Below the pieces are notes generated by a model. It had not been told where the DNA came from. It was given only the letters and a program-made list of their open reading frames with translations, and did no database searches. DNA of 64,000 nucleotides, from the NCBI RefSeq assembly GCF_000718775.1, contig NZ_JOCB01000008.1:1-64000 (forward strand), written 5' to 3'. Below are positions 18,078-26,330 of the stretch, one piece after another (the first letter of the stretch is position 1; each line of letters opens with the position of its first letter). This DNA comes from Streptomyces sp. NRRL S-31. GTDB lineage: Bacteria > Actinomycetota > Actinomycetes > Streptomycetales > Streptomycetaceae. The translations under genes and the position numbers were made by a program.

Positions 18078-19343
18078 TCAGGGACAGCCGGTGTCAGCGA
18101 GGGAGAAGTAGCCCGTGGGGGACTCCTTCAGGGTGTGGGTGACGAACGTGTTGTACAGGCCCATGTTCTGCCCGGACCCCTTGGCGTAGGTGTAGCCGCC
18201 GCTGGTGGTGGCCCGTCCCGCCTGTACGTGGGCGTAGTTGCTCGCCGTCCAGCAGGCGGCGGTGCCGCCGCCCGGGTCGGGGTCGCCCGGGCCGGGGTCG
18301 CCGGGGGTCGTGGTGTCCAGTCCGAAGAACCGGGCGATCCAGCGGCTGGAGCAGATCGAGTCGAGGAAGTACGGGGCGCCGGTGCTCCCGCACTGCTCGC
18401 CGCCGGTGCCGGGGTCGACCGGGGTGCCGTGGCCGATGCCGGGAACGCGGTCGACCTCGACGGCCACGGTCCCGTCGGCGGCCAGGTACTGGTCCTGCCG
18501 GGTGGCGTCGGGTCCGATGGTCGTCGTCCGGGTGGGGGTCTGGGACAGGCCGTGCAGGGCCGTCCACTGGTCGCGCAGTTCGGTGGCGTTGCGCGGTACG
18601 ACGGTGGTGTCCTGGTCGCCGTACCAGATGGCGGCGCGCGGCCAGGGCCCGGTGTACGACGGGTAGGCGTCGCGCGCCCGCTGGGCCCAGTCGGCCGGGC
18701 TCCGGTCCACACCGGGGTTCATGCAGGTGTAGGGGCTGGTGTCCTTGGTGCAGTCGTAGGGCAGGCCGGCGACGACCGCGCCCGCGGCGAAGACATCGGG
18801 GTAGGTGGCGAGCATGACCGCCGTCATGGCGCCGCCGGCGGACAGGCCGGTGACGTAGACGCGCTGCGGGTCGGCCCCGTAGGCGCTGACGGCCCGGCTC
18901 ACCATCTGCCGCACCGACAGGGCCTCGCCCTGGCCGCGCCGGTTGTCACCGGTCTGGAACCAGTTGAAGCACTTGCTCGCGTTGTTGGCGGTGCTCGTCT
19001 CGGCGAGCACCAGCAGGAAGCCGTCGCGGTCGGCGAGCTGGGGCAGTCCGGAGTTGTCGGCGTAGACCTGGGCGCCCTGGGTGCAGCCGTGCAGGGCCAC
19101 CACCACCGGGGGGTGGTCCGGCAGGGTGGCGGGCCGGTACACGTACATGGCGAGGGCGCCCGGATTGGAGCCGAAGTCGCTCACCCGGGTGAGCGTGACG
19201 GCGGCGCGGGCCTCGGGCGCGGGGCCGGCGAGCGCGGTGCCGAGGACGACGGCGAGGACGGCGAGCAGGCGGGGCAGCAGACGGGGCAGGAGACGGGCGC
19301 GCGGTGGCGCTCCGGGTGCCTCGCCGAGCGGGTGTGGGGGCAT
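18078..19343 (-). CDS. Secreted PHB depolymerase-family esterase (LpqC-like)
   Basis: A 421-residue exported esterase starting at ATG 19343, with AAGGAG five bases upstream. The signal peptide contains LLPRLLAVLAVVLGTALAG. The catalytic core shows the oxyanion motif VVALHGCTQGA, the nucleophile elbow VTGLSAGGAM, an acid near IWYGDQDTTV and the histidine in PGIGHGTPVD. A Gly/Pro/Asp linker (DPGPGDPDPGGG) leads to a C-terminal Trp/Tyr-rich domain (CWTASNYAHVQAGRA) of about 60 residues that resembles small substrate-binding modules of extracellular PHB depolymerases. The family cleaves polyhydroxyalkanoate or acetylated and feruloylated plant polymers. It probably forms a pair with the esterase at 16506-17936. 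Confidence 0.8.
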   Translation of the reverse strand: MPPHPLGEAPGAPPRARLLPRLLPRLLAVLAVVLGTALAGPAPEARAAVTLTRVSDFGSNPGALAMYVYRPATLPDHPPVVVALHGCTQGAQVYADNSGLPQLADRDGFLLVLAETSTANNASKCFNWFQTGDNRRGQGEALSVRQMVSRAVSAYGADPQRVYVTGLSAGGAMTAVMLATYPDVFAAGAVVAGLPYDCTKDTSPYTCMNPGVDRSPADWAQRARDAYPSYTGPWPRAAIWYGDQDTTVVPRNATELRDQWTALHGLSQTPTRTTTIGPDATRQDQYLAADGTVAVEVDRVPGIGHGTPVDPGTGGEQCGSTGAPYFLDSICSSRWIARFFGLDTTTPGDPGPGDPDPGGGTAACWTASNYAHVQAGRATTSGGYTYAKGSGQNMGLYNTFVTHTLKESPTGYFSLADTGCP

Positions 19344-19552
19344 GGCGGCTCCTTCGGTGGGGACACACGCGTCCCGGCCGCTCCTGGGGAGAGCGGTACC
19401 GGGGGTAGCGGAACCGTAGGTTCGCGTGTGGCCGGAAACCATGGCTGTACGCACCACAGCCGCCGGGAGGTCGGTCGGCGCCGGAGGGATTGCGGGACAC
19501 GGTGCCCTCTGCTAAACCGGGCCGGCCCCGCGCAGGCGCCACCGCGCGGGCG

Positions 19553-20473
19553 TCACTCCGCCCGGTCCGATTCCTCCGGCGGGGTCGGGGGCACCACCGC
19601 GACCGGGCTCGCCGCGTGGAGCAGCACGGCCTGGGTGACCGAGCCCATCATCGGGGCCGGGGCGAGCAGCCGCCGCCGGTGCCGGCCGACGACGACCAGC
19701 TCGGCGTCCCGGGAGGCGGCGACCAGGTGCCCGGCCGCGTCACCGGCCGGCACCTCGGGGGCGTCGGCGCGAACCCCGGGGTGGCGCTCGCGGTGGGGGG
19801 CGAGGAAGCCCTCGGCGAGGGCGCGGGTCTCCTCCGCCACGGCCTCCGGGTCCACCAGGGGCGGCACGGGCTGGCCGGGCGCGGACCAGGTCTGCGCCGG
19901 CCAGGGGTAGGCGGCGATCACCTGCACCCGGGCGTCGCGCAGGGCGGCCTCGGCGAACGCGAGGGCGAGGACGTCGTCGTCGGGGCTGTCGACGTGCAGC
20001 CCGACGACCACCCGGGGTCCGGGCTCGGCCGGTCCGTCGCCGTGCACCTCGCGGCCGGGCCGGGGGACGACGACCACCGGGCAGCGGGCGTCCCGGGCCG
20101 CGGCCAGGCTGTTGGAGCCGAGCAGCAGGCTGGCGAAGCCGCCGCGGCCCCGCGAGCCGACCACCAGCAGGTGCGCCCCGGTGCCGATCTCGGCGAGCAC
20201 GGCGCCCGGTACGCCCTCCAGGGCGACGTACTCGACGTCCTGGTGCCCGAGGCGGTCGCCGAGCCGGGCGCGCACCTCGTCGAGCACCGGGTCGCCCTCG
20301 GCCTCGGGCGGTCCCGCGACCAGCACGTCGGCCTGGCCCCAGGCGGCGTACTGCCGTACGTGCACCACGCGCAGCGGTGCCGTGCGGCGGCGGGCGGCGT
20401 CCAGGGCCCAGTCCAGGGCGCGCAGGCTGTCCTCGGAACCGTCGACCGCGGCGATGACCGGCGCAGCGCTCAT
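19553..20473 (-). CDS. Universal stress protein, tandem Usp domains
   Basis: A 306-residue cytoplasmic protein with two UspA domains. Domain 1 begins APVIAAVDGSEDSLRALDWAL and ends with the ATP-binding signature LLVVGSRGRGGFASLLLGS. Domain 2 begins PRVVVGLHVDSPDDDVLALAF and ends AELVVVGRHRRRLLAPAPMMGSVTQAVLLH, where the G-x(9)-G-S motif is partly degenerate. Such proteins bind ATP and act in stress and dormancy survival. The product is abundant under hypoxia in actinomycetes, but this copy lies 19 kb from the dormancy island and no island-type palindrome was seen before it. Confidence 0.9.
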   Translation of the reverse strand: MSAAPVIAAVDGSEDSLRALDWALDAARRRTAPLRVVHVRQYAAWGQADVLVAGPPEAEGDPVLDEVRARLGDRLGHQDVEYVALEGVPGAVLAEIGTGAHLLVVGSRGRGGFASLLLGSNSLAAARDARCPVVVVPRPGREVHGDGPAEPGPRVVVGLHVDSPDDDVLALAFAEAALRDARVQVIAAYPWPAQTWSAPGQPVPPLVDPEAVAEETRALAEGFLAPHRERHPGVRADAPEVPAGDAAGHLVAASRDAELVVVGRHRRRLLAPAPMMGSVTQAVLLHAASPVAVVPPTPPEESDRAE

Positions 20474-20591
20474 GTTTCCTCACCTCCGGAACACGACGTT
20501 CCCCTTGTCCCGGGCCAGACTCGCTCAGGTGTGGGCCCCGAGGGGGTGTTGTCGATCGCGTGTCCGGAAATCCGGGCGCGACACCCCCGGT

Positions 20592-20834
20592 TCAGGTGAG
20601 GTCGAACTCGCCCTCCCGCGCCCCGGAGACGAAGGCGCCCCATTCCGCGGGCGTGAAGATCAGGGAGGGGCTCTCCGGCCGGTCGCTGTTGCGCATCGCG
20701 ATGAAGCCCTCGACGAAGGCGATCTGGACATCGCCCAGACCTCGGCTGCTGGACTGCCACTCGGCCTTGCTGAGGTCCAGCTCCGGCTTGTCCCAACCCG
20801 TGAGCGGCTGCCGCTGGGTGATGGTCTCGGCCAC
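20592..20834 (-). CDS. DUF397 domain protein
   Basis: An 80-residue protein counted from a GTG at 20834, preceded by GGAGG nine bases upstream. The DUF397 core reads LDLSKAEWQSSSRG..VQIAFVEGFIAMRNS and the terminal block is LIFTPAEWGAFVSGAREGEFDL. DUF397 proteins are very common in Streptomyces and usually sit next to an XRE-family regulator, with which they form BldB/WhiJ-like developmental switches. No such partner is present here, so this is an orphan copy. Confidence 0.85.
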   Translation of the reverse strand: MAETITQRQPLTGWDKPELDLSKAEWQSSSRGLGDVQIAFVEGFIAMRNSDRPESPSLIFTPAEWGAFVSGAREGEFDLT

Positions 20835-20952
20835 GTCCGTGCTCCTCCCGGTTCGTCGTCCGCGAGCCAGCCTAGCGACCGGTCGCCACGGCGGACAGGG
20901 CACACGGGGACGATCTCCGCGGCCGTCCGCCCGGGCCGCTCGCGCGGGCCGG

Positions 20953-21440
20953 TCAGGAGTCGGGGGGCTCGGAGCCCACGAGCCACACGGAGAAGAACTG
21001 CAAGCCGCCCCCGTAGGCGTGTCCGAGCACGGTGCGGGCGCCGTCCACCTGGTGTTCTCCCGCCTGGCCGCGCACCTGGAGGGCGGCCTCCGCGAAGCGG
21101 ATCATGCCGGAGGCGCCGATGGGGTTGGTGGAGAGCACGCCGCCCGACATGTTGACCGGCAGGTCCCCGTCGAGCGCGGTCGCCCCGGACTCGGTGAGTT
21201 TCCAGCCCCCGCCCGGTGCGGCGAAGCCGAGGTTCTCCAGCCACATGGGTTCGTACCAGGAGAACGGCACGTAGATCTCGGCGGCGTCGATCTCCCGGCG
21301 CGGGTCGGTGATCCCGGCCTGCCGGTAGACGTCGGCGGCGCAGTCCCGGCCGGCCCGCGGGGAGACGAAGTCCTTGCCCGCGAACAAGGTGGGTTCGCTG
21401 CGCATGGCGCCGCCGAGCAGCCAGGCGGGCGGGCGGGGGG
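20953..21440 (-). pseudogene. Thiolase (acetyl-CoA acetyltransferase/lipid-transfer type), 5' part deleted
   Basis: Only the C-terminal part remains, about 160 codons from WLLGGAMRSEPTLFAGKD onward. The family's IDAAEIYVPFSWYEPMWLEN, the motif PVNMSGGVLSTNPIGASGM (substrate-binding region) and the final GHAYGGGLQFFSVW with the catalytic-region Gly-His are all present. The N-terminal half with the nucleophilic Cys is missing. Homology stops near 21440, where it abuts the remnant of an oppositely oriented CoA ligase. Open frame continues upstream but has no thiolase content. It cannot encode an active enzyme. Confidence 0.8.
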
Positions 21441-21454
21441 GCGCGGGCGGCTCC

Positions 21455-21823
21455 GGCGCGGTCGGCGCGGACGGCGTGGTCACCGTCCTGGGCCGGGGCT
21501 CGCAGTGCATCAACACCGGGGGCGAGAAGGTGTACCCGGAGGAGGTCGAGCAGGCGCTGAAGGCGCACCCGGACGTGCACGACGCGCTGGTGGCCGGTGT
21601 GCCGGACGCCCGGTGGGGCAACCACGTGGCGGCCGTGGTGCAGCTGCGCGCGGGCGCGCCGCGCCCCTCGCCGGCCGACATCCAGCGTCACTGCCGTACC
21701 CGTCTGGCCGGTTACAAGGTGCCGCGCCAGCTGGTGGTCACGGATGCCGTCCGGCGTTCGCCGAGCGGCAAGGCCGACTACCGGTGGGCGCGGGAGGTGG
21801 CGGTGGCGGCGGAGCGGTCGTAG
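21455..21823 (+). pseudogene. Acyl-CoA synthetase, 5' part deleted
   Basis: Only the C-terminal AMP-binding subdomain survives. It includes GRGSQCINTGGEKVYPEEVE (the hinge and gate motif), VHDALVAGVPDARWGNHVAAVV, and the end block YKVPRQLVVTDAVRRSPSGKADY with the catalytic lysine. The large N-terminal adenylation domain is absent. Homology begins about 15-25 nt from where the thiolase remnant on the other strand ends. A single deletion therefore probably removed the 5' halves of two divergent genes and fused their 3' halves. Confidence 0.8.
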
Positions 21824-21863
21824 GCCCGGGAGCCGGTCCGGGCCGGCGCCGGGCCGGTGGGCG

Positions 21864-22700
21864 TCACCGGTCGAGGAAGGAGAGGACGCCGTCCAGGAAG
21901 CGCTCCGGATCGTCCAGCCAGGGGTAGTGGGCGGCGCCCGGCTGGACGGTGACCTCGCCCCGCCCGAACGCCTCGGCGGTGCGCCGGGCCAGGGCCGGGC
22001 GCGGGTTGTTGTCGGCTTCGCCCGCGTGGACGAGGACCGGCGCGTCCAGGGCGGCGAGCGCGGCCCGGGTCTCGCGGGGTGTGAAGGCGCCCTCAGCGAG
22101 GTAGCGCTCCCCCGCCTCCTCGTTGGTCTGCTCCGGCTCGGCGTCGGCGTGCGCCCGCGCGGTGTCGTCCCAACGGCCGTAGAAGAACGGCAGGAACACG
22201 TCGTCGAAGTCGGCCTCGCCCGTCAGCCAGCCGTGGAAGGCGGGGAACGCCCGCGGGAACCAGGGTTCGTCCGCGCGCAGCCGGGCGGCGGCCAGCCGTT
22301 CCCCGGGCGTGGCCCGGATGCCCAGGGCGGACGGGTTCGGGGTGACCAGCACCAGCCGCCGTATCCGGTGGGGGTAGCGGGCCGCGTAGAGCATCGCCAG
22401 GGCGGCGCCCGCCGAGTGGGCGAGCAGATCGATATGTTCCAGGCCCATGTGGGCCCGCCATACCTCCACGTCCTCGACCATGCGGTCGCAGCGGTACGTC
22501 GCCGGGTCCGCCGGGTCCGCCGAGTCACCGGTGCCGCGCAGGTCGAGCAGGGCCAGCCGGCGGTGTGCGGTCAGCCCGCCGAGGTCCCCGAGGTAGACGG
22601 AGGCGCGCATGGGGCCGCCGGGCAGGACGGCGAGGGGCTCCCCGGTCCCGCGCAGGTGGTAGGCGAGCCGGGTCCCGTCGGTCGCGGTGAAGAGCGGCAT
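21864..22700 (-). CDS. Alpha/beta hydrolase (proline iminopeptidase-like)
   Basis: A 278-residue cytoplasmic alpha/beta hydrolase. I took the ATG at 22700 (MPLFTATDGTRLAYHLRG), although an in-frame start 12 codons upstream exists. Motifs are the oxyanion region AVLPGGPM, ALLDLRGTGDS, the nucleophile elbow LLAHSAGAALAM (Ser in HSAGA), the acid in PVLVHAGEADNNP and the histidine in GAAHYPWLDDPERF. The GTGDS block is shared with prolyl aminopeptidases, but substrate range in this superfamily is broad. It is divergent from paaK. Confidence 0.75.
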   Translation of the reverse strand: MPLFTATDGTRLAYHLRGTGEPLAVLPGGPMRASVYLGDLGGLTAHRRLALLDLRGTGDSADPADPATYRCDRMVEDVEVWRAHMGLEHIDLLAHSAGAALAMLYAARYPHRIRRLVLVTPNPSALGIRATPGERLAAARLRADEPWFPRAFPAFHGWLTGEADFDDVFLPFFYGRWDDTARAHADAEPEQTNEEAGERYLAEGAFTPRETRAALAALDAPVLVHAGEADNNPRPALARRTAEAFGRGEVTVQPGAAHYPWLDDPERFLDGVLSFLDR

Positions 22701-22830
22701 GCGGTGATCATCGCGGGCCGTTCCGCCCGGCCGCAACGCCTTTCGGCGCGGTCGGCGCGGGAAACGGGAAAATCCCGGCCGACCCCTTGCCCCCAGGCCC
22801 GGCGGCCTGCATTACTGACCCCAGCACATC

Positions 22831-22846
22831 GACCGAATGATCGGTC
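22831..22846. promoter_or_regulatory. TetR-type operator upstream of paaK
   Basis: Perfect inverted repeat GACCGA-N4-TCGGTC (GACCGAATGATCGGTC), 34 nt before the paaK start. Its ACCGA/TCGGT half-sites resemble operators of PaaR-type TetR repressors that respond to phenylacetyl-CoA. No such repressor gene is in the window. Confidence 0.55.
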
Positions 22847-22880
22847 GTCCGAAATGTACGGCTGCAAGGGAGACCTCCCG

Positions 22881-24185
22881 ATGGCGGATGTGAGGGACCT
22901 GCTCGACGCGGGCGAGCGGCTGGGGGCCGAGGAGCTGCGGACGCTCCAGCTGGAGCGGCTGCGCGCCTCGCTGCGGCACGCCTACGAGCACGTGCCGTTC
23001 TACCGGGAGTCCTTCGACCGGGCCGGCGTCCGTCCGGAGGACTGCCGCACGCTCGCCGACCTGGCCCGCTTCCCCTTCACGACCAAGGCCGACCTCCGGG
23101 CGAACTATCCGTACGGCATGTTCGCCGTGCCCCGGGAGCGGATCCGCCGGCTGCACGCGTCCAGCGGCACCACGGGACGCCCCACGGTGGTCGGCTATAC
23201 GGACAACGACCTCGACATGTGGGCCGACATGGTGGCGCGGTCGATACGCGCGGCCGGCGGCCGACCTGGCGATGTCGTCCATGTGGCGTACGGCTATGGA
23301 CTCTTCACCGGTGGTCTGGGCGCCCACTACGGTGCCGAGCGCCTGGGCTGTACGGTCGTGCCGGCGTCCGGCGGCATGACGGCGCGGCAGGTGCAGCTGA
23401 TCCAGGACCTGCGACCGTCCGTCATCATGGTGACGCCGTCCTACATGCTCACGCTGCTGGACGAGTTCGAGCGGCAGGGGGTGGACCCGCGGAGCACCTC
23501 GCTGCGGGTGGGTGTCTTCGGCGCCGAGCCCTGGACCGAGCGGATGCGGCGGGAGATCGAGGAGCGGTTCGCGATCGACGCCGTCGACATCTACGGGCTG
23601 TCGGAGGTGATCGGTCCCGGTGTGGCCCAGGAGTGCGCGGAGACCAAGGACGGCCTCCATGTGTGGGAGGACCACTTCTATCCGGAGGTCGTCGACCCGC
23701 TCACGGGTGAGGTGCTGCCGGACGGTGAGCGCGGCGAGCTGGTGTTCACCTCGCTGACCAAGGAGGCGATGCCGATCGTCCGGTACCGGACCCGGGACCT
23801 GACGAGGCTGCTGCCGGGTACCGCCCGGGTGTTCCGGCGGATGGAGAAGATCACCGGGCGCAGCGACGACATGGTGATCCTGCGCGGGGTCAACCTCTTC
23901 CCGACCCAGATCGAGGAGATCGTCCTGCGCACGCCGGGCGTGGCGCCGCACTTCCAGCTGCGCCTCACCCGGCAGGGCCGGATGGACGCCCTGACCGTCC
24001 GGGCGGAGGCCCGCCCGGACGCGCCGCCGCGGGTGCGCGAGGAGGCGGCCCGGGCCATCGTCACGGGGGTGAAGGACGGCATCGGGGTGTCGGTCGACGT
24101 GGAGATCGTGGAACCGGAGTCGCTGGAGCGGTCGGTGGGCAAGATCCGGCGGATCGTGGACCTCCGGCCACGGGCGGACGGGTAG
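22881..24185 (+). CDS. paaK: Phenylacetate-CoA ligase
   Basis: A 434-residue adenylating enzyme that activates phenylacetate to phenylacetyl-CoA, the entry step of the aerobic paa pathway. Conserved blocks are HVPFYRESFDRAGV, FPFTTKADLRANYPYGMFAV, the P-loop-like RLHASSGTTGRPTVVGYT, VDIYGLSEVIGPGV, WEDHFYPEV and the hinge RSDDMVILRGVNLFPTQIEE. The last residues retain SVGKIRRIVD with the C-terminal lysine. Length is typical. The start at 22881 follows AAGGGAG. No other paa genes are adjacent, so the rest of the pathway would be elsewhere. The operator just upstream suggests induction by an aryl-CoA. Confidence 0.9.
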   Translation: MADVRDLLDAGERLGAEELRTLQLERLRASLRHAYEHVPFYRESFDRAGVRPEDCRTLADLARFPFTTKADLRANYPYGMFAVPRERIRRLHASSGTTGRPTVVGYTDNDLDMWADMVARSIRAAGGRPGDVVHVAYGYGLFTGGLGAHYGAERLGCTVVPASGGMTARQVQLIQDLRPSVIMVTPSYMLTLLDEFERQGVDPRSTSLRVGVFGAEPWTERMRREIEERFAIDAVDIYGLSEVIGPGVAQECAETKDGLHVWEDHFYPEVVDPLTGEVLPDGERGELVFTSLTKEAMPIVRYRTRDLTRLLPGTARVFRRMEKITGRSDDMVILRGVNLFPTQIEEIVLRTPGVAPHFQLRLTRQGRMDALTVRAEARPDAPPRVREEAARAIVTGVKDGIGVSVDVEIVEPESLERSVGKIRRIVDLRPRADG

Positions 24186-24210
24186 GCGCGCGGGAGGAAG
24201 GGGGCGGGCG

Positions 24211-25569
24211 TCACACCGGCCGGCTCGACGTGGCGGGTCCCTCGGCCGACGTGGCCGGCCCCTCGGCGGGCGTGGCCGGCCCCTCGGCGGGCGTGGCCGG
24301 CCCCTCGGCGGGCGTCGCCGGCCCCTCGACCGGCATGGCGGGCCCCTCGGCCGACGCGGCCGGCCCCCCGGGAGGCGTCGCCGGGGTGCGGTGCCTGGTC
24401 AGGTGCCGGGTCAGCGCGAGCGCCGCGGTCAGGGCGACCAGGCCCGTCACGCCCGGCCAGCCCAGCCGGCCGTACGCCCGCACCCCCAGCCAGGACCCGG
24501 CGCTGCCCCCGAGGAACGCGCACGTCATGTAGGCGGTGTTGACCCGGGCGCGCGCGTCCGGCCGGAGCGCGAAGTTGCGGGCCTGGTTGGCGACCTGCCC
24601 GCACTGCACGGCCACGTCGAGGAGCAGCATGCCGCCGGCCAGCACGACCAGCCCGGTGGTGCCGCCCGTGCCGCCGAGGACCAGGGCGCCCGCCGAGCCG
24701 ATCACCCCGAGCAGGGACCACAGGGTGACGGTGTCCGGTCCCCGGCGGTCGGCCGCGCGTCCGGCGAGCGGGGTGCAGAACATGCTCGCCGCACCCACGA
24801 GTCCCAGCACGCCCACGGCTTGGGCACCCATGTCGTACGCCGGTCCGGTCACGAGGAGCGTGAGCGCGGTCCAGGCGGCGCTGAAGCCGGCGAAGACACA
24901 AGCCTGGTAGAGGCAGGAGCGGCGCAGGTCGGGCTCCTCCCGCAGGAGGCGCAGCGGGGCGGATATGAGTTCCGGGTACGACTGTCGGGATGTGGGTGTG
25001 GTGTCCGGCACCACACGGGCGAGCAGCAGCGCGAGGCCAAGCACGAGCACCGCGGCGGCGAGGTAGGGGGCACGCCAGCCCAGCCACTCGCCGAGCGTGC
25101 CGCCGAAGGTGCGGGCGAGCAGGATGCCACCGATGAGTCCGCTGAGCAGGGCGCCGGTGACGGCGCCGCGGCGGACGGCGGGCACGAGTCCGGCGGTCAT
25201 CGGGATGATGATCTGCGGGACGACCGTGGTGACGCCGGTGGCCGCGCTGGCGGCGACGAGGACGGGCAGCGTCGGTGCGGCGCCGGCGGCGAGCAGGCCC
25301 GCCGCGGTCAGCGCGAGCAGGGTGACGATCAGTGTGCGGTGCGGCAGCCGGTCGCCGAGCGGGACGAGCAGGAAGATGCCGCCCGCGTAGCCGAACTGGG
25401 CCGCGGTGACGACGAGGGCCGCGGATCCCGCCGTGACGTGCAGGTCGGCGGCGATCAGCGAACTGATCGCCTGCGGGAAGTAGATGGTGGCGACGCTCAC
25501 TCCGCAGGCGAGCGCCAGCACGAGGATCACCCGGCGGGGCGGGGTGGGCGGTGCGGGGGACGCGGACAC
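24211..25569 (-). CDS. MFS transporter with repetitive C-terminal tail
   Basis: A 452-residue membrane protein with twelve predicted helices. It has the motif-A-like loop PLGDRLPHRTLIV after helix 2 and the matching GRAADRRGPDTV in the second half. The layout is that of DHA1-type drug or sugar exporters (YnfM/AraJ-like). After helix 12 the protein ends in a cytoplasmic tail of GPATPAE-type heptads encoded by a 21-bp tandem repeat. The tail is low complexity and probably dispensable. The gene is divergent from a CGNR-type regulator, which may control it. Confidence 0.85.
   Translation of the reverse strand: MSASPAPPTPPRRVILVLALACGVSVATIYFPQAISSLIAADLHVTAGSAALVVTAAQFGYAGGIFLLVPLGDRLPHRTLIVTLLALTAAGLLAAGAAPTLPVLVAASAATGVTTVVPQIIIPMTAGLVPAVRRGAVTGALLSGLIGGILLARTFGGTLGEWLGWRAPYLAAAVLVLGLALLLARVVPDTTPTSRQSYPELISAPLRLLREEPDLRRSCLYQACVFAGFSAAWTALTLLVTGPAYDMGAQAVGVLGLVGAASMFCTPLAGRAADRRGPDTVTLWSLLGVIGSAGALVLGGTGGTTGLVVLAGGMLLLDVAVQCGQVANQARNFALRPDARARVNTAYMTCAFLGGSAGSWLGVRAYGRLGWPGVTGLVALTAALALTRHLTRHRTPATPPGGPAASAEGPAMPVEGPATPAEGPATPAEGPATPAEGPATSAEGPATSSRPV
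24232..24372. repeat. 21-bp in-frame tandem repeat in MFS tail
   Basis: About six to seven copies of a 21-bp unit (core GGCCGGCCCCTCGGCGGGCG). The middle copies are nearly identical and the flanking ones diverged. Each unit adds seven residues, so copy-number changes keep the reading frame. Confidence 0.8.
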
Positions 25570-25648
25570 GCGGGCACCTCTCCGGGGACCGGTTCGAACG
25601 GTTGCCGCACGGTACCAGTCAAACCGGTTCCGGCTGTAGGGTCACGGG

Positions 25649-26215
25649 GTGCCGACGACCACCCGTTTCCGCCAGGGCGCGGGACGCCTGTGCCTGGACT
25701 TCACCCGGACCCTGCGCCTGAGGGGGACGGCCGGGGCCGTGGAGGAGCTGACCGACGCCGCGGCCCTGGCCGCCTGGGTGCGGCAGTGCGGGCCCTGCCC
25801 GGCCGGGCCCTCGGACGCGCCGCCCGGTCTGGTGGACGCGGCGCGGGACCTGCGCGAGGCGGTGCACCGGCTGATCGGCGCGGTCCGCTCCGGCCGGACG
25901 GCGGACGCGGGGGCGCGCGTCCTGGTCAACGAGGCCGCGGCGCACGCCGTGCCCGTGCCCGTCCTCGCCGCGTCGGGTCGGCTGACCTGGCGGGCCGGGG
26001 ACCCGGTGCGTGCCACGCTCGCCCTCGTCGCCCGGGACGCGCTGGATCTGGTCGCCTCCCCGGCCGTGGACCGGGTGCGCGACTGCGCGGGAGCCGTGTG
26101 CGGAGCGCTCTTCCTGGACACCTCGCGCCCGGGCACCCGGCGCTGGTGCTCGATGGGCACCTGTGGCAACCGCGCGAAGAAGGAGGCACTGCGCCGCCGG
26201 ACCGCCGTCGGCTGA
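25649..26215 (+). CDS. CGNR zinc-finger (ABATE domain) regulator
   Basis: A 188-residue protein. The N-terminal ABATE domain begins TRFRQGAGRLCLDFTRTL. The C-terminal CGNR finger is CAGAVCGALFLDTS...RWCSMGTCGNRAKKE, with four zinc-binding cysteines and the name-giving CGNR. Such proteins are predicted ligand-responsive transcription factors. The GTG start at 25649 has no Shine-Dalgarno sequence, while TAGGGT at 25637-25642 is placed like a -10 box of a leaderless transcript. The spacer to the divergent MFS gene contains repeated ACCGGTTC/GAACGGTT half-sites that could be its operator. Confidence 0.83.
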   Translation: MPTTTRFRQGAGRLCLDFTRTLRLRGTAGAVEELTDAAALAAWVRQCGPCPAGPSDAPPGLVDAARDLREAVHRLIGAVRSGRTADAGARVLVNEAAAHAVPVPVLAASGRLTWRAGDPVRATLALVARDALDLVASPAVDRVRDCAGAVCGALFLDTSRPGTRRWCSMGTCGNRAKKEALRRRTAVG

Positions 26216-26330
26216 CGCCGCCGTCCGCCCCGCTTCGGAGTCCGGACCGGCAGCGACGGCTCCCTTCGTGCGGACCGTCTCGCGGACCAGAGATCCGGGG
26301 AAACGGCCCGACCGGATCAGCCCGGGCACG

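Noticed and set aside
22881..24185. A full phenylacetate degradation operon
   Set aside because: Only paaK is present; neighbours are an alpha/beta hydrolase and an MFS exporter.
24232..24372. Possible CRISPR array
   Set aside because: Units are 21 bp with no unique spacers, lie inside a coding frame, and no cas genes are present.
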